Positions 1-7,926 of a stretch of DNA of 64,000 bases are shown here, in pieces (position 1 is the stretch's first letter; every line of letters begins with the position of its first letter). The translations under genes and the position numbers were made by a program. A model generated the notes under the pieces. The model saw only the letters and a program-made list of their open reading frames with translations, did not search any database and was not told the DNA's origin. The DNA comes from Thauera sp. Its GTDB lineage: Bacteria > Pseudomonadota > Gammaproteobacteria > Burkholderiales > Rhodocyclaceae. The stretch is taken from positions 434,001 through 498,000 of the forward strand of contig JACKMB010000001.1 of assembly GCA_024235615.1 (NCBI GenBank). The letters are read 5' to 3'.

Positions 1-516
1 CTTGTGCACGCGGTAGGCGATCGCGCGGTCGTTGTACAGCGACGCGAACACCTCCTTCATCGCGTGCAGGATGTTCTCGTAGCCGTGGATGTTGAGGAAG
101 GTCTCCTGCTGGCCGGCGAAGGAGGCGTCCGGCAGGTCCTCGGCGGTGGCCGACGAGCGCACCGCGAAGCTGCCCTCGCCCTCGGCGGTGATGGCCTCGT
201 AGGCGGTCTTGATCTCGGCCTCGAGCTTGGCCGGGAAGGGCAGGTCCACGATCCACTGGCGGATCTGCGCGCCGGTCTTGGCGAGCGCATCGACGTCATC
301 CACGTCGAGCGCGTCGAGCGCGGCGTTGATGCGGTCGGCCAGGCCGTCGTGGGCGAGGAACTCGCGATAGGCCTCGGCGGTGGTTGCGAAGCCGCCCGGG
401 ACGCGGACGCTGGAAGGCAGCTGGCTGATCATCTCGCCGAGCGAGGCGTTCTTGCCGCCGACCTTCTCGACGTCGGACATGCGCAGTTCGTTGAAGGGAA
501 TCACGTAGCGTGTCAT
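1..516 (-). CDS. ppsA: Phosphoenolpyruvate synthase, N-terminal part (gene runs off the left edge)
   Basis: Converts pyruvate and ATP to PEP, AMP and phosphate in gluconeogenesis. Only the first 172 codons lie in the window; the product starts [20 protein letters not shown] and continues with [11 protein letters not shown], the usual start of the PEP synthase/PPDK N-terminal ATP-grasp domain. The ATG at 514-516 is the natural start because homologues begin at this point. The gene is divergent from ppsR, which encodes its known regulator, across 137 bp, and that supports the call. The phosphohistidine and PEP-binding domains lie outside the window. Confidence 0.93.
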   Translation of the reverse strand, partial: MTRYVIPFNELRMSDVEKVGGKNASLGEMISQLPSSVRVPGGFATTAEAYREFLAHDGLADRINAALDALDVDDVDALAKTGAQIRQWIVDLPFPAKLEAEIKTAYEAITAEGEGSFAVRSSATAEDLPDASFAGQQETFLNIHGYENILHAMKEVFASLYNDRAIAYRVHK

Positions 517-653
517 GGGTGGCTTCCGCAAATGTTGGGGAGAAAGCAGAATATCGCGAACGGCAGTGTACGATTTTTTGTGCTGTGCCGCATCACAGGG
601 TTTGCCCCAATACACGCCCCGCCTCCCCGGTCGGGGCCGCAAGGTCCGAAATC

Positions 654-1487
654 ATGAACGACATCGCCCGCCGCACCGTCTTCTTCGTCTCCGACGGCAC
701 CGGCATCACCGCCGAAACCCTTGGCCACAGCCTGTTGGCGCAGTTTCCGGAGGCGCGCTTCCGGCAGGTGCGCGCGCCTTTCATCGACGACATCGACAAG
801 GCGATCGACTGCGCGACGCAGATCCGCGAGGCCGCAGCCGAGGACGGCGTGCGCCCGATCGTGTTCAGCACGCTGGTCAATCAGGCCACGGTTGATGCAC
901 TGCACAAATCCGATGCGCTCTTCCTCGACCTCTTCGAGCGCTTCATCGGACCGCTCGAGGCCGAGCTCGGCCAGCGCTCCACCCATGCCGTGGGTCGCTT
1001 CCACGGCATCGCCGACAGCCTCAACTACAAGCACCGCATCGAGGCGATCAACTTCGCCATGGCGCACGACGACGGCATCTCCAGCGAGGGCGAGCTCGCC
1101 GAGGCCGACGTGATCCTGGTCGGCGTGTCGCGCTCGGGCAAGACTCCCACCAGCCTGTACCTGGCCATGCAATTCGGCGTCAAGGCGGCCAACTATCCGC
1201 TGATCCCCGAGGACTTCGAGCGCAACAAGCTGCCCGGCGAGCTGCACAAGTACCGCGGCAAGCTCTTCGGCCTCACCATCGCCCCCGAGCGCCTGTCGCA
1301 GATCCGCCAAGAACGCCGCCCCAACAGCCGCTACGCCTCGCTGGAAAACTGCCGCTACGAGATCGACGCCGCGCACAAGCTCATGCGCCGCGAGAACATC
1401 CGCTGCCTCGACTCCACGGCAAAGTCGATCGAGGAGATCTCCGCCACCATCCTGCAGACCATCCGGGTCGATCGCCCGGGTTTCTGA
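654..1487 (+). CDS. ppsR: PEP synthase regulatory protein (bifunctional kinase/pyrophosphorylase)
   Basis: DUF299-family protein that inactivates PEP synthase by ADP-dependent phosphorylation and reactivates it by Pi-dependent dephosphorylation. The product is 277 aa, the usual family length. It starts [20 protein letters not shown] and carries the P-loop [15 protein letters not shown] near residue 160. The reading frame is open upstream to 510, but the ATG at 654 gives the conserved N-terminus; upstream sequence lies in the ppsA/ppsR divergent promoter region. A separate downstream gene follows, with a possible -10 element (TAGAAT, 1531-1536) in between. Confidence 0.95.
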   Translation: MNDIARRTVFFVSDGTGITAETLGHSLLAQFPEARFRQVRAPFIDDIDKAIDCATQIREAAAEDGVRPIVFSTLVNQATVDALHKSDALFLDLFERFIGPLEAELGQRSTHAVGRFHGIADSLNYKHRIEAINFAMAHDDGISSEGELAEADVILVGVSRSGKTPTSLYLAMQFGVKAANYPLIPEDFERNKLPGELHKYRGKLFGLTIAPERLSQIRQERRPNSRYASLENCRYEIDAAHKLMRRENIRCLDSTAKSIEEISATILQTIRVDRPGF

Positions 1488-1593
1488 GCGCACGGCGGGT
1501 GCTTCGACCGGCGTTTTCCTGCGGCATTGGTAGAATGCGGGGTCATGGGTGTCGCCCAAGCCGGCACCCCGAACAGCGCAACAGGAACCCGAC

Positions 1594-2763
1594 ATGAAAA
1601 GAACGCGCCTCAAGCGCCGCGGCGGCCTCGGCCGCACTGCCGAACAACTCGCCTGGCTCGCCGGCGGGCTGGCCCAGTCCGGCAGCCGGATCGAGGACCA
1701 CTACTGGGAGACGCAGCTCGCCAGGCTGATCGACGAGACCCTGGCCGACAACGACGAGGAAGTGCTCAACGCCGCGCTCGACCATCTCTTCAGTGCCGAC
1801 GCTCGCGCCTACGACGAGCTCGCCGACAACATCGAGTCGCGTGCCGAATGTGCCGCCGGCAGCATCGCCGGGCACGACGTCGTGCTGATCGCTGCACCGG
1901 TGCTGGCATGGTCGCGCTACCGCATCCCGGCCACCAACATCCCCGCCGCGGTGCTCGCCAACCTGCGCGTGCACCTGCAGGCCCACGTGCTCGCCAAGGG
2001 CGCCAGGCTGTCGGTGGCCGACTTCCTCTTCAGCCCCGACCAGCTCCCGCAGGGCTACTGCGCCACCGCGGAGTTCGCCAAGGTGATCTGCGGCGCGGCG
2101 GTCGACAACCTCGACCTGCACATCGACACCGAGGGCATGCCCGAGACCGCGCAGTTCCTCTCCGACACCCGCTACCTGCTCGCCGCGGTGGCGGTGCCGC
2201 GCGGTGCCGCGCTGTTCCGCTGGCAGGAGCCCGACGGCACGCGCGACGGTGCGCTCGAGCAATGGCGTGCCCAGGGAGGCGCCTGCCTCACCCCGCTGCT
2301 GCCCGGCTGCGCGGTCGACCTCGTGCTGCCCGACTCCTACTTCGCCGCCAGCCGGGCCGCCGACAAGGACAGCCGCCCCTACTCGGTGCGTGCATCGGTC
2401 GCCTTCCTCGCCACCACGCTGGAGACGCCCGCCGCCAACCTGCGCGCGGTGGTCGCCCCGTTCTGGGATCGCAACCTCGAGGAATACCGCATCGGCTTCA
2501 CCGCGCGGGGTCGCGACGCGGTGGTGCACGGCGTGGTGTGGCCGCTGCTCGGCGCCGAGGACGAGACCACCGACTGCGTCGCGCAGATCGAAACCGTATT
2601 GCGCGAATCCGGTCTCACCGACGTCGTGTCCCTCGAGCACCACTTCCCGCTCGAGTACTGCGACGACTGCGGCGCCCCGCTCTACCCCTCCCCCGAGGGC
2701 GAGGTCGTGCATGCCGAGATGCCCGAGGAGCAGGGTGTGCAGGCGCCGCGCCATCTCCACTGA
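1594..2763 (+). CDS. DUF2863 family protein, function unknown
   Basis: A 389-aa protein that I recognise as the DUF2863 family, which is common in betaproteobacteria and has no assigned role. It begins [18 protein letters not shown], is soluble in appearance (no membrane segment), and has a C-terminal [16 protein letters not shown] stretch with a CxxC pair that could bind a metal. The ATG at 1594 is preceded by AGGA; the frame is open to 1549 without a better ribosome site. It lies just upstream of the broken msrB gene (17-bp gap), so the two were probably co-transcribed. Confidence 0.85.
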   Translation: MKRTRLKRRGGLGRTAEQLAWLAGGLAQSGSRIEDHYWETQLARLIDETLADNDEEVLNAALDHLFSADARAYDELADNIESRAECAAGSIAGHDVVLIAAPVLAWSRYRIPATNIPAAVLANLRVHLQAHVLAKGARLSVADFLFSPDQLPQGYCATAEFAKVICGAAVDNLDLHIDTEGMPETAQFLSDTRYLLAAVAVPRGAALFRWQEPDGTRDGALEQWRAQGGACLTPLLPGCAVDLVLPDSYFAASRAADKDSRPYSVRASVAFLATTLETPAANLRAVVAPFWDRNLEEYRIGFTARGRDAVVHGVVWPLLGAEDETTDCVAQIETVLRESGLTDVVSLEHHFPLEYCDDCGAPLYPSPEGEVVHAEMPEEQGVQAPRHLH

Positions 2764-2780
2764 TCCGCCACGAGGTAGCC

Positions 2781-2888
2781 ATGGCCCGCGAAGTCGACAA
2801 ACCCGACGCCGAATGGCGTCGGCAGCTCTCCGACCTGCAGTACCGCGTCACCCGCGAAAAGGGCACCGAGCGCGCGTTCACCGGCGAG
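2781..2888 (+). pseudogene. msrB: msrB 5' fragment (first 36 codons), cut off by IS insertion
   Basis: Encodes [15 protein letters not shown]... ending in RAFTGE, the N-terminus of peptide-methionine (R)-S-oxide reductase. The reading frame then enters the insertion element and stops at 2930. A GAGG ribosome site precedes the ATG. The remaining codons resume at 6290 with [12 protein letters not shown]. Joining 2888 to 6290 (keeping one target-duplication copy) restores a 133-residue MsrB in frame, which is the normal family length, so the gene was intact before insertion. Confidence 0.93.
2884..2888. repeat. Target-site duplication GCGAG, left copy
   Basis: GCGAG directly abuts the TGTT terminus of the insertion element and is repeated at the other end (6285-6289). 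Removing one copy restores the msrB reading frame. Confidence 0.88.
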
Positions 2889-2926
2889 TGTTGCCGGCTC
2901 CCTGATTCCGCACAAATCTGGCGTCG
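2889..2926. repeat. IS left terminal inverted repeat
   Basis: Begins TGTTGCCGGC and contains GATTCC then GCACAAATC and GGCGTC. It matches the reverse complement of the right end (TGTTAACGGC, GATTCCC, GCACAAATC, GGCGTC) with a few mismatches and the same spacing. Confidence 0.85.
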
Positions 2927-2953
2927 TTAAACGGCGTCGTTAAACGGCGTCGT
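2920..2953. repeat. Tandem 13-bp repeats inside the IS left end
   Basis: GGCGTCGTTAAAC occurs twice in direct contact (2920-2932 and 2933-2945), followed by a truncated third copy GGCGTCGT (2946-2953). IS21-type elements carry multiple internal terminal repeats that bind IstA; these could serve that role here. That function is inferred. Confidence 0.7.
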
Positions 2954-3031
2954 CGAGTGGGCGCCGGCGGCGCCGTAAACGGCACGAGGGCCGCGCGCGT
3001 CGGCCCTCGTTGTGCTGGGGGCGGGGCTCGA

Positions 3032-3244
3032 TCAGAACGACGGATCGTCGAACGGCAGCTCGGCCTGCGTGAGGCGGTCCTGGCGGTAGTGCTCGAACAG
3101 GGCGAGCTCGTAGTGCGCCCAGATGCGCTCGCGCAGATCGTCGAGCAGCTCGATCACGGCCCGGGCCTGCTCGGGCGTCCAGTCGGCGTCGATGAGCAGG
3201 TCCAGGCCGCGCAGCAGCCCGGACGGCGGGTGGTCGGTCTTCAT
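3032..3244 (-). CDS. Small IS-encoded protein (70 aa), translationally coupled to istB
   Basis: The frame starting at 3244 overlaps the istB stop as ATGA, a classic coupled start. The product begins MKTDHPPSGLLRGLDLLIDA and is acidic and predicted helical (RAVIELLDDLRERIWAHYEL), ending LPFDDPSF. I recall similar short ORFs after istB in some IS21-group elements but know no function. The coupling and the good coding character argue that it is real. It could be a regulator or transposition accessory; nothing in the sequence decides this. Confidence 0.68.
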   Translation of the reverse strand: MKTDHPPSGLLRGLDLLIDADWTPEQARAVIELLDDLRERIWAHYELALFEHYRQDRLTQAELPFDDPSF

Positions 3245-3999
3245 GCGGGACTCCGTGCGGATTTGCGTTTGCGGGCGTTGGTGGCGGCGCGCTCCTGGGC
3301 TTCCTTGTGGCGCCAGGACGGGCCCTTGAGGGCGATGATCTCGGCGTGATGGACCAGGCGGTCGATGAGCGCGACCACGCAGGCGGCGTTGGGGAACACC
3401 TCGGACCATTCGGCAAAGGACTTGTTGGTGGTGATGAGGGTGCTCTTTTTCTCGTGGCGACGGCTGATGAGCTCGAAGAGCAGATCGGCGTGGCGGTTCG
3501 AGTAGGAGAGGTAGCCGACCTCGTCGATCACCAGGAGCGTGGGGCTGGCGTAGTGGCGCAGGCGGCGGCGCAGCGCGGAGTCGGAGTCGAGCGCGGCGAG
3601 CTCGCCCAGGAGCTGGCCGGCGGTGGTGAAGAGCACGGTGTGCCCGCGCAGCACCGCCTGGTGGGCGATGTTCTGCGCGATGGTGGTCTTGCCGAGCCCG
3701 GAGGGGCCGACCAGCAAGGCGTTGGTGGCGGTCTCGAGGAAGCCGAGTGTCATCAGCTCGGCGATGGCGGCCTGGTCGCACTGCTCGGGCCAGCGCCAGT
3801 CGAAGTCGGCCAGCGGCTTGAAGCGGCCGATGTGCGCGCAGCGCAGCCGGCGCTCGAGTGAGCGTCGGGCGCGCTCGGTCTCCTCCCACTCGATGAGCGG
3901 GGCGATCCACGGGGCCTGGGCGCACTCGGCCCAGTGGCTCACCACCCCGTGCAGTTGCAGCGCACGGGCGCGCGCGAGCAGCGGTTCAGGCGTCGTCAT
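3241..3999 (-). CDS. istB: IstB: IS21-family transposition helper ATPase
   Basis: AAA+ ATPase (related to DnaC and MuB) that binds target DNA and directs the IstA transposase. At 252 aa it is full length. It has a Walker A motif GPSGLGKTT near residue 98 and Walker B LLVIDEVGYL near residue 155, followed by the sensor-like TLITTNKSF. Its ATG at 3999 overlaps the end of istA by 14 bp, the usual istA-istB arrangement. No frameshift is visible. Confidence 0.95.
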   Translation of the reverse strand: MTTPEPLLARARALQLHGVVSHWAECAQAPWIAPLIEWEETERARRSLERRLRCAHIGRFKPLADFDWRWPEQCDQAAIAELMTLGFLETATNALLVGPSGLGKTTIAQNIAHQAVLRGHTVLFTTAGQLLGELAALDSDSALRRRLRHYASPTLLVIDEVGYLSYSNRHADLLFELISRRHEKKSTLITTNKSFAEWSEVFPNAACVVALIDRLVHHAEIIALKGPSWRHKEAQERAATNARKRKSARSPA

Positions 4000-5476
4000 G
4001 GTCGTCCTCCAGCAGGCGGTCGTAGCCGGCCAAGGGGTGGGCGCGCACGGTGACGTCGCGCGTCTTCAGATGCGCGGGCAGCGGCACGCCCAGCGGCGGG
4101 GGCGCCTCGCGCCGGCGCTCGAGCGCCAGGCGCACCGCGTTGGGATGCGGCACGCCGCGCGCGAGCGCCTCGTCGACGGCAACGGCCAGTTCGCCCGCGC
4201 CGTAGCGGTCGAGCAGGTCGGTGAGCGCGCGCGTGGTGCGCCCGAGCGGCTCGCCGCGCTCGGCGGCCTGGGCGAGCAGCGCCTGGCAGGCCGGCACGGC
4301 CGCCGTCAGGCGGTCGGTGGCGCGGTGGGCGCTGGCCGCGTGCTTGTGTGCAACGAGCGCCTCAAGGTGCGCGGCACACTCGATCTGCTGGCGGCGGTCG
4401 TAGCTGCGCGCATGGGTGGCGATGACGTCCTCGCCGTCGAGGATGCGCACCCGCAGCGGGTCGGCGCACACGGTGAGGGGGCGCCGCACATGGGTGTGGG
4501 GGATCGAGTAGTCGTTCAGATCGAAGCGCACGTACGGGGTCTTGCCCGCCGACACCGCGCGCAGCTCGTCGGTCGGAAACGGTGTCTCGGGCCGCGCGAG
4601 CAGGCGCTCGCGCTCGGCCGCGAAGGCCTCGGCCACCGTCATCGAGGCGTCCTCGGGGCAGCGCCGCGCACCGGCGGCGCCCTCGCACCAGGCCTGGGCC
4701 TGCGCGTTCAGGTCGTCCAGATCGGCGAAGGCGCATCCGGCGAAGAAGGCCTCGCGCACGTAGCGGATCGCGCGCTCGACGCGCCCCTTCTCGTTGCCGC
4801 GCGCCACCGCCACCGGGCGCGGCTCGAAGCGGTAGTGGCCGGCGAGCGCGAGCAGGGTCGGGTGGAAGCGGATCGCGTTGCCGCAACGCTCGAGCACCGC
4901 GCTCTTCAGATTGTCGTAGAGGGCGATGCGCGGCACCGCGCCCCAGCACTCGAAGGCGCCGACATGGCCGCGCAGGAAGTTCTCCATGCGCGCATCGAGG
5001 AAGAAGCGCAGATAGATCTGGCGCGACCACGACAGCACCATGACGAAGGCCATCAGCGGACGGCGTGCGCGCCCGATCGTCAGGTGCCCGAAGTGCCCCC
5101 AGTCGACCTGGGCCTGCTCGCCGGGCAGGGTGCGTAGCCGCAGGTAGGCCTCGGCGCTCGGGCGCGGGCGGTGGCGGGCGATGAGGTGGCGGAAGTGATC
5201 GGGGCGCCCGGGGTAACCGCGTGCGCGCACCATGTCGTAGAGCCGCGCGGCCGTGAGGCGCGGAAACTGCGCGAGCGTCTCGTGGAGGAAGGGCAGATAG
5301 GGGTCGATCGCCGAGGCGCGCTGCACGGGGCCGTGCCGGGGCAGGCCGGCCTGGGCGAGCACGCGCGCGACGGTGTCGCGGTGCAGCCCGAGCTGCACGG
5401 CGATGGTGCCGATGCGCCAGCGCTCGGCGTGGTAGTAGCGCAGGATCTGCGCCTCGTGTTCAGGGGACAGGGCCAT
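3986..5476 (-). CDS. istA: IstA: IS21-family DDE transposase
   Basis: 496-aa transposase, full length for the family. The N-terminus has an HTH ([21 protein letters not shown]). The integrase core shows the DDE triad in [20 protein letters not shown] and [10 protein letters not shown]. The C-terminal part carries the Mu-type beta-barrel region ([14 protein letters not shown]). It overlaps istB at its 3' end and the zinc-ribbon ORF at its 5' end, so the four IS genes probably form one translationally coupled message. All catalytic residues are present, so the copy may still be active. Confidence 0.96.
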   Translation of the reverse strand: MALSPEHEAQILRYYHAERWRIGTIAVQLGLHRDTVARVLAQAGLPRHGPVQRASAIDPYLPFLHETLAQFPRLTAARLYDMVRARGYPGRPDHFRHLIARHRPRPSAEAYLRLRTLPGEQAQVDWGHFGHLTIGRARRPLMAFVMVLSWSRQIYLRFFLDARMENFLRGHVGAFECWGAVPRIALYDNLKSAVLERCGNAIRFHPTLLALAGHYRFEPRPVAVARGNEKGRVERAIRYVREAFFAGCAFADLDDLNAQAQAWCEGAAGARRCPEDASMTVAEAFAAERERLLARPETPFPTDELRAVSAGKTPYVRFDLNDYSIPHTHVRRPLTVCADPLRVRILDGEDVIATHARSYDRRQQIECAAHLEALVAHKHAASAHRATDRLTAAVPACQALLAQAAERGEPLGRTTRALTDLLDRYGAGELAVAVDEALARGVPHPNAVRLALERRREAPPPLGVPLPAHLKTRDVTVRAHPLAGYDRLLEDDHDDA

Positions 5477-5891
5477 GGCGGGGCGGACTCCGTTCGGATC
5501 GGGGGCAAGGGCGCCGAACCGGGGAGTGCAGGAAGTCCTGACGCACGAACGGGGACAGTGCGCGGTGGCACAGGTGGCACTGCCCGCTCGCGGACGGTAC
5601 GGACTCGGGCACGGTCGGCGCGGTCCTTACTTCAACAGGCGGGGCCGGCGGCGGGGAACCCTGATGCGTCACTTCCTGGCGTCGCGCGCGGTAGCGGCGC
5701 TGGCGTTGCGCGTGCGCCAGGCGCCCCGCAAAGCTCGCCTGGTAGCGCGTGCCGGCTGCCCGCAGCGAGGCCGCGCGGGCACGCTGGGCGCAGCCGGCGG
5801 CGCAATAGCGCTGCCCCCGATCACAGTGGCTGCAGATCAGCACTGCCGCGCGGCACGCGGCACAGAGATAGCGTCGTCCGGTCGACTCCAT
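5460..5891 (-). CDS. IS accessory zinc-ribbon/knuckle protein (143 aa)
   Basis: Reads MESTGRRYLCAACRAAVLIC and then SHCDRGQRYCAAGC, giving CxxC...CxxC...CxxxC metal-binding spacing in the first 40 residues. An Arg/Ala-rich helix, a proline-rich linker and a second CHLC follow near residue 105. Its end overlaps the istA start by 17 bp, so it is part of the IS message. I recall ORFs of this kind preceding istA in IS21-like elements of beta- and gammaproteobacteria, described only as hypothetical. The C-terminal third is low complexity and less certain. Confidence 0.7.
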   Translation of the reverse strand: MESTGRRYLCAACRAAVLICSHCDRGQRYCAAGCAQRARAASLRAAGTRYQASFAGRLAHAQRQRRYRARRQEVTHQGSPPPAPPVEVRTAPTVPESVPSASGQCHLCHRALSPFVRQDFLHSPVRRPCPRSERSPPRHGPVP

Positions 5892-6130
5892 GGGCCTTGA
5901 GGCCCGTGGGAGACTCGACGCCAGCGCCCACTTCGTGAAAGACTACGGGCGCAACGACCGCGCAGCCTTGCGCGGGTGTGGGGCGCGACACTGGGGATGA
6001 CTTGGCGGTTTGAGCCGGTGTCGCGCCTGCGTTGCCACAGGCCGAGCCCGATTGTGCGCGCATCGGCCACTCGGGTGCCAAACGCCCTCCCTCCCGATTG
6101 CACGAACACCCCGCCCGCCATCGGCGCGCC

Positions 6131-6185
6131 GGGGTCAGGGGCGTTTCCAGTCGCCCTACGGGCGCCTTCCAACGCCCCTGACCCC
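6131..6185. repeat. Large perfect hairpin in the IS right-end noncoding region
   Basis: GGGGTCAGGGGCGTT (6131-6145) is perfectly complementary to AACGCCCCTGACCCC (6171-6185). The 25-base interval contains a second nested stem CGCCC-tac-GGGCG (6152-6164). No T-run follows on either strand, so it is not a standard terminator. It lies between the first IS gene and the right end (5892-6284), a 393-bp stretch with no supported gene. It may insulate the IS from impinging transcription or be a separate palindromic element. Confidence 0.75.
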
Positions 6186-6247
6186 ATCAAGCAAACAGCC
6201 GCTATCCGCTCACCAGATCAAGGTCATGCTGTGCCGTGCCGGCGGTG

Positions 6248-6284
6248 GACGCCGGATTTGTGCGGGAATCGACCGCCGTTAACA
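6248..6284. repeat. IS right terminal inverted repeat
   Basis: Read on the minus strand from 6284 it begins TGTTAACGGC and contains GCACAAATC 21 bases inward and then GGCGTC. It pairs with the left end at 2889-2926. Confidence 0.85.
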
Positions 6285-6289
6285 GCGAG
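6285..6289. repeat. Target-site duplication GCGAG, right copy
   Basis: Matches 2884-2888 and directly follows the ACA terminus of the insertion element. Confidence 0.88.
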
Positions 6290-6583
6290 TACTGGGACGT
6301 CTGGGAAAAGGGCGCCTACCGCTGCGTGTGCTGCGGCGCCCCGCTCTTCCGCTCCGAGCACAAGTTCGACGCCGGCTGCGGCTGGCCGAGCTTCTGGACC
6401 GCGGCCGAGCCCGACAACGTCGAGACCGCCGAAGACCGCAGCCACTTCATGCTGCGCACCGAGGTCCTCTGCCACCAGTGCGGCGCCCACCTCGGCCACG
6501 TCTTCGAGGATGGCCCCCAGCCCACCGGCCTGCGCTACTGCATCAACTCGGCGTCGATCAAGCTGGAGAAGGACGCGGAGTGA
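6290..6583 (+). pseudogene. msrB: msrB 3' fragment (catalytic part), separated from its start by the IS
   Basis: Encodes [20 protein letters not shown] through to KLEKDAE, i.e. residues 37-133 of MsrB. The four zinc cysteines (CVCC and CHQC), the GCGWPSF signature and the catalytic region [11 protein letters not shown] are intact. The open frame extends left into the IS with an ATG at 6236, so a hybrid protein with an IS-encoded leader of 18 residues could in principle be made. The native start and about the first quarter are missing, so I call it a disrupted gene. Confidence 0.92.
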
Positions 6584-6660
6584 AGACCGCGGCTTGCGCC
6601 GCTCCGGCATGAGCCGCCGCCCTGCAGGAGCGGTGGAGGCCGCGCACCACGCGGACGAAA

Positions 6661-6696
6661 AAAACCCGCGCCAGCCTCTCGGCTGCGCGGGTTTTT
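6661..6696. terminator. Bidirectional intrinsic terminator between msrB and the thiolase gene
   Basis: Stem AAAACCCGCGC (6661-6671) pairs with GCGCGGGTTTT (6685-6695), flanked by A- and T-runs on both sides. It sits between two convergent genes and can serve both. Confidence 0.9.
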
Positions 6697-6715
6697 CGTG
6701 TGCTGGAGAAAGCGC

Positions 6716-7897
6716 TTACACGCGTTCCCACACCGTGGTGATGCCCTGGCCGCCGCCGATGCACATGGTGGCGACGCCGTAGCGGCCATTCACGCGGATC
6801 AGCTCGTGCAGCAGCTTGGTGATGATCACCGAGCCGGTTGCGCCGACCGGGTGGCCGAGCGAGATCGCGCCGCCGTTCGGGTTGACCTTGGCGGTGTCGA
6901 GGCCGAGGCCGCGGTTCACCGTGATCGACTGCGCCGCGAAGGCTTCGTTGGACTCGATCACGTCGATCTGGTCCAGCTTCAGCCCGGCACGCTGCAGCGC
7001 GAGCTTGGTGGCGGGGATCGGGCCCTCGCCCATCACCTCGTTGGGCACGCCGGCGATGGCGTAGGACACCAGGCGGGCGATCGGCTTGTGGCCGGCGGAC
7101 GCGGCCTTGGCGGCATCGGCCAGCACCAGGAAGGCGGCGGCGTCGTTGATGCCCGAGGCGTTGCCGGCGGTGACCGAACCATCCTTCTTGAACGCCGGCT
7201 TCATCTTGCCCAGCGCTTCCATGGTGGTCATGCGCGGATGCTCGTCGGTGTCGAACACCACGGTGCCCTTGCGGGTCTCGAAGGTGATCGGAACGATCTG
7301 GCCCTTGAAGCGGCCCTCGGCGATCGCCGCGGCGGCGCGCTTCTGCGACTCGAGCGCAAAGGCGTCCTGCTCTTCACGGGTGATGCCGTGCTTGGTGCAG
7401 AGGTTCTCGGCGGTGATGCCCATGTGGCCCACGCCGAACGGGTCGGTCAGCACGGCGACCATCGAGTCGATGGCCTTGGTGTCGCCCATGCGCGCGCCGC
7501 TGCGCAGCGCGGGCAGCAGGTAGGCGCCGCGCGACATGACCTCGACGCCACCGCCGATGGCGAAGTCGGCATCGCCCAGCATGATGGCCTGGGCCGAGCT
7601 GACGATGGCCTGCTGCGCCGAGCCGCACAGGCGGCTGACCTGGAAGGCGACGGAATCCATCGACATGCCGGCATTGATCGTCGCCACGCGCGACACGTAG
7701 GCGTAGCGGGAGTCGGTCGGAATGCAGTGGCCGACGGAGGCGAACGAGACCGCCTTCGGATCCACACCCGCGCGCGCGATCGCTTCCTTGATCACCACGG
7801 CGCCGAGGTCCGACGGCTCCATGTCCTTCAGCGAACCACCGAAGCCACCCACGGCGGAACGAACAGCACTCAGAACGACGACTTCACGATTTGCCAT
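6716..7897 (-). CDS. Acetyl-CoA acetyltransferase / beta-ketothiolase (thiolase II, BktB-like)
   Basis: 393-aa thiolase that condenses or cleaves acyl-CoA and acetyl-CoA, as used in polyhydroxyalkanoate synthesis and beta-oxidation. It has the acylated cysteine in SRLCGSAQQA (about residue 91), NEAFAAQ, SLGHPVGATG and the C-terminal active-site cysteine in CIGGGQG. The N-terminus resembles BktB more than PhbA. The ATG at 7897 follows a GGGAG ribosome site; the frame opens further to 7978 only through the neighbouring gene. Physiological substrate length cannot be told from sequence. Confidence 0.92.
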   Translation of the reverse strand: MANREVVVLSAVRSAVGGFGGSLKDMEPSDLGAVVIKEAIARAGVDPKAVSFASVGHCIPTDSRYAYVSRVATINAGMSMDSVAFQVSRLCGSAQQAIVSSAQAIMLGDADFAIGGGVEVMSRGAYLLPALRSGARMGDTKAIDSMVAVLTDPFGVGHMGITAENLCTKHGITREEQDAFALESQKRAAAAIAEGRFKGQIVPITFETRKGTVVFDTDEHPRMTTMEALGKMKPAFKKDGSVTAGNASGINDAAAFLVLADAAKAASAGHKPIARLVSYAIAGVPNEVMGEGPIPATKLALQRAGLKLDQIDVIESNEAFAAQSITVNRGLGLDTAKVNPNGGAISLGHPVGATGSVIITKLLHELIRVNGRYGVATMCIGGGQGITTVWERV

Positions 7898-7926
7898 AAC
7901 CCACTCCCTTGTTGAGATTAGACGTG

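Larger units (their letters stand above)
2889..6284 (-). mobile_element. IS21-family insertion sequence, 3396 bp, four genes
   Basis: The element starts TGTT and ends AACA. Its termini are imperfect inverted repeats of about 37 bp sharing GCACAAATC exactly 21 bases inward from each end, and it is flanked by the duplication GCGAG. It encodes istA and istB with the family's usual overlap. It is longer than typical IS21 members (about 2-2.5 kb) because of an extra zinc-ribbon ORF before istA, a 70-aa ORF after istB, and about 390 bp of noncoding sequence at the right end with a large hairpin. All genes point left. Identification rests on gene content and ends; no ISfinder comparison was run. Confidence 0.93.

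Noticed and set aside
513..1637. 374-residue open frame antisense to ppsR
   Set aside because: Shadow of the high-GC ppsR gene; ppsR has clear family motifs and the antisense product does not.
5821..6190. Short minus-strand frames in the IS right-end region
   Set aside because: They overlap the large hairpin, lack ribosome sites and resemble no known protein.
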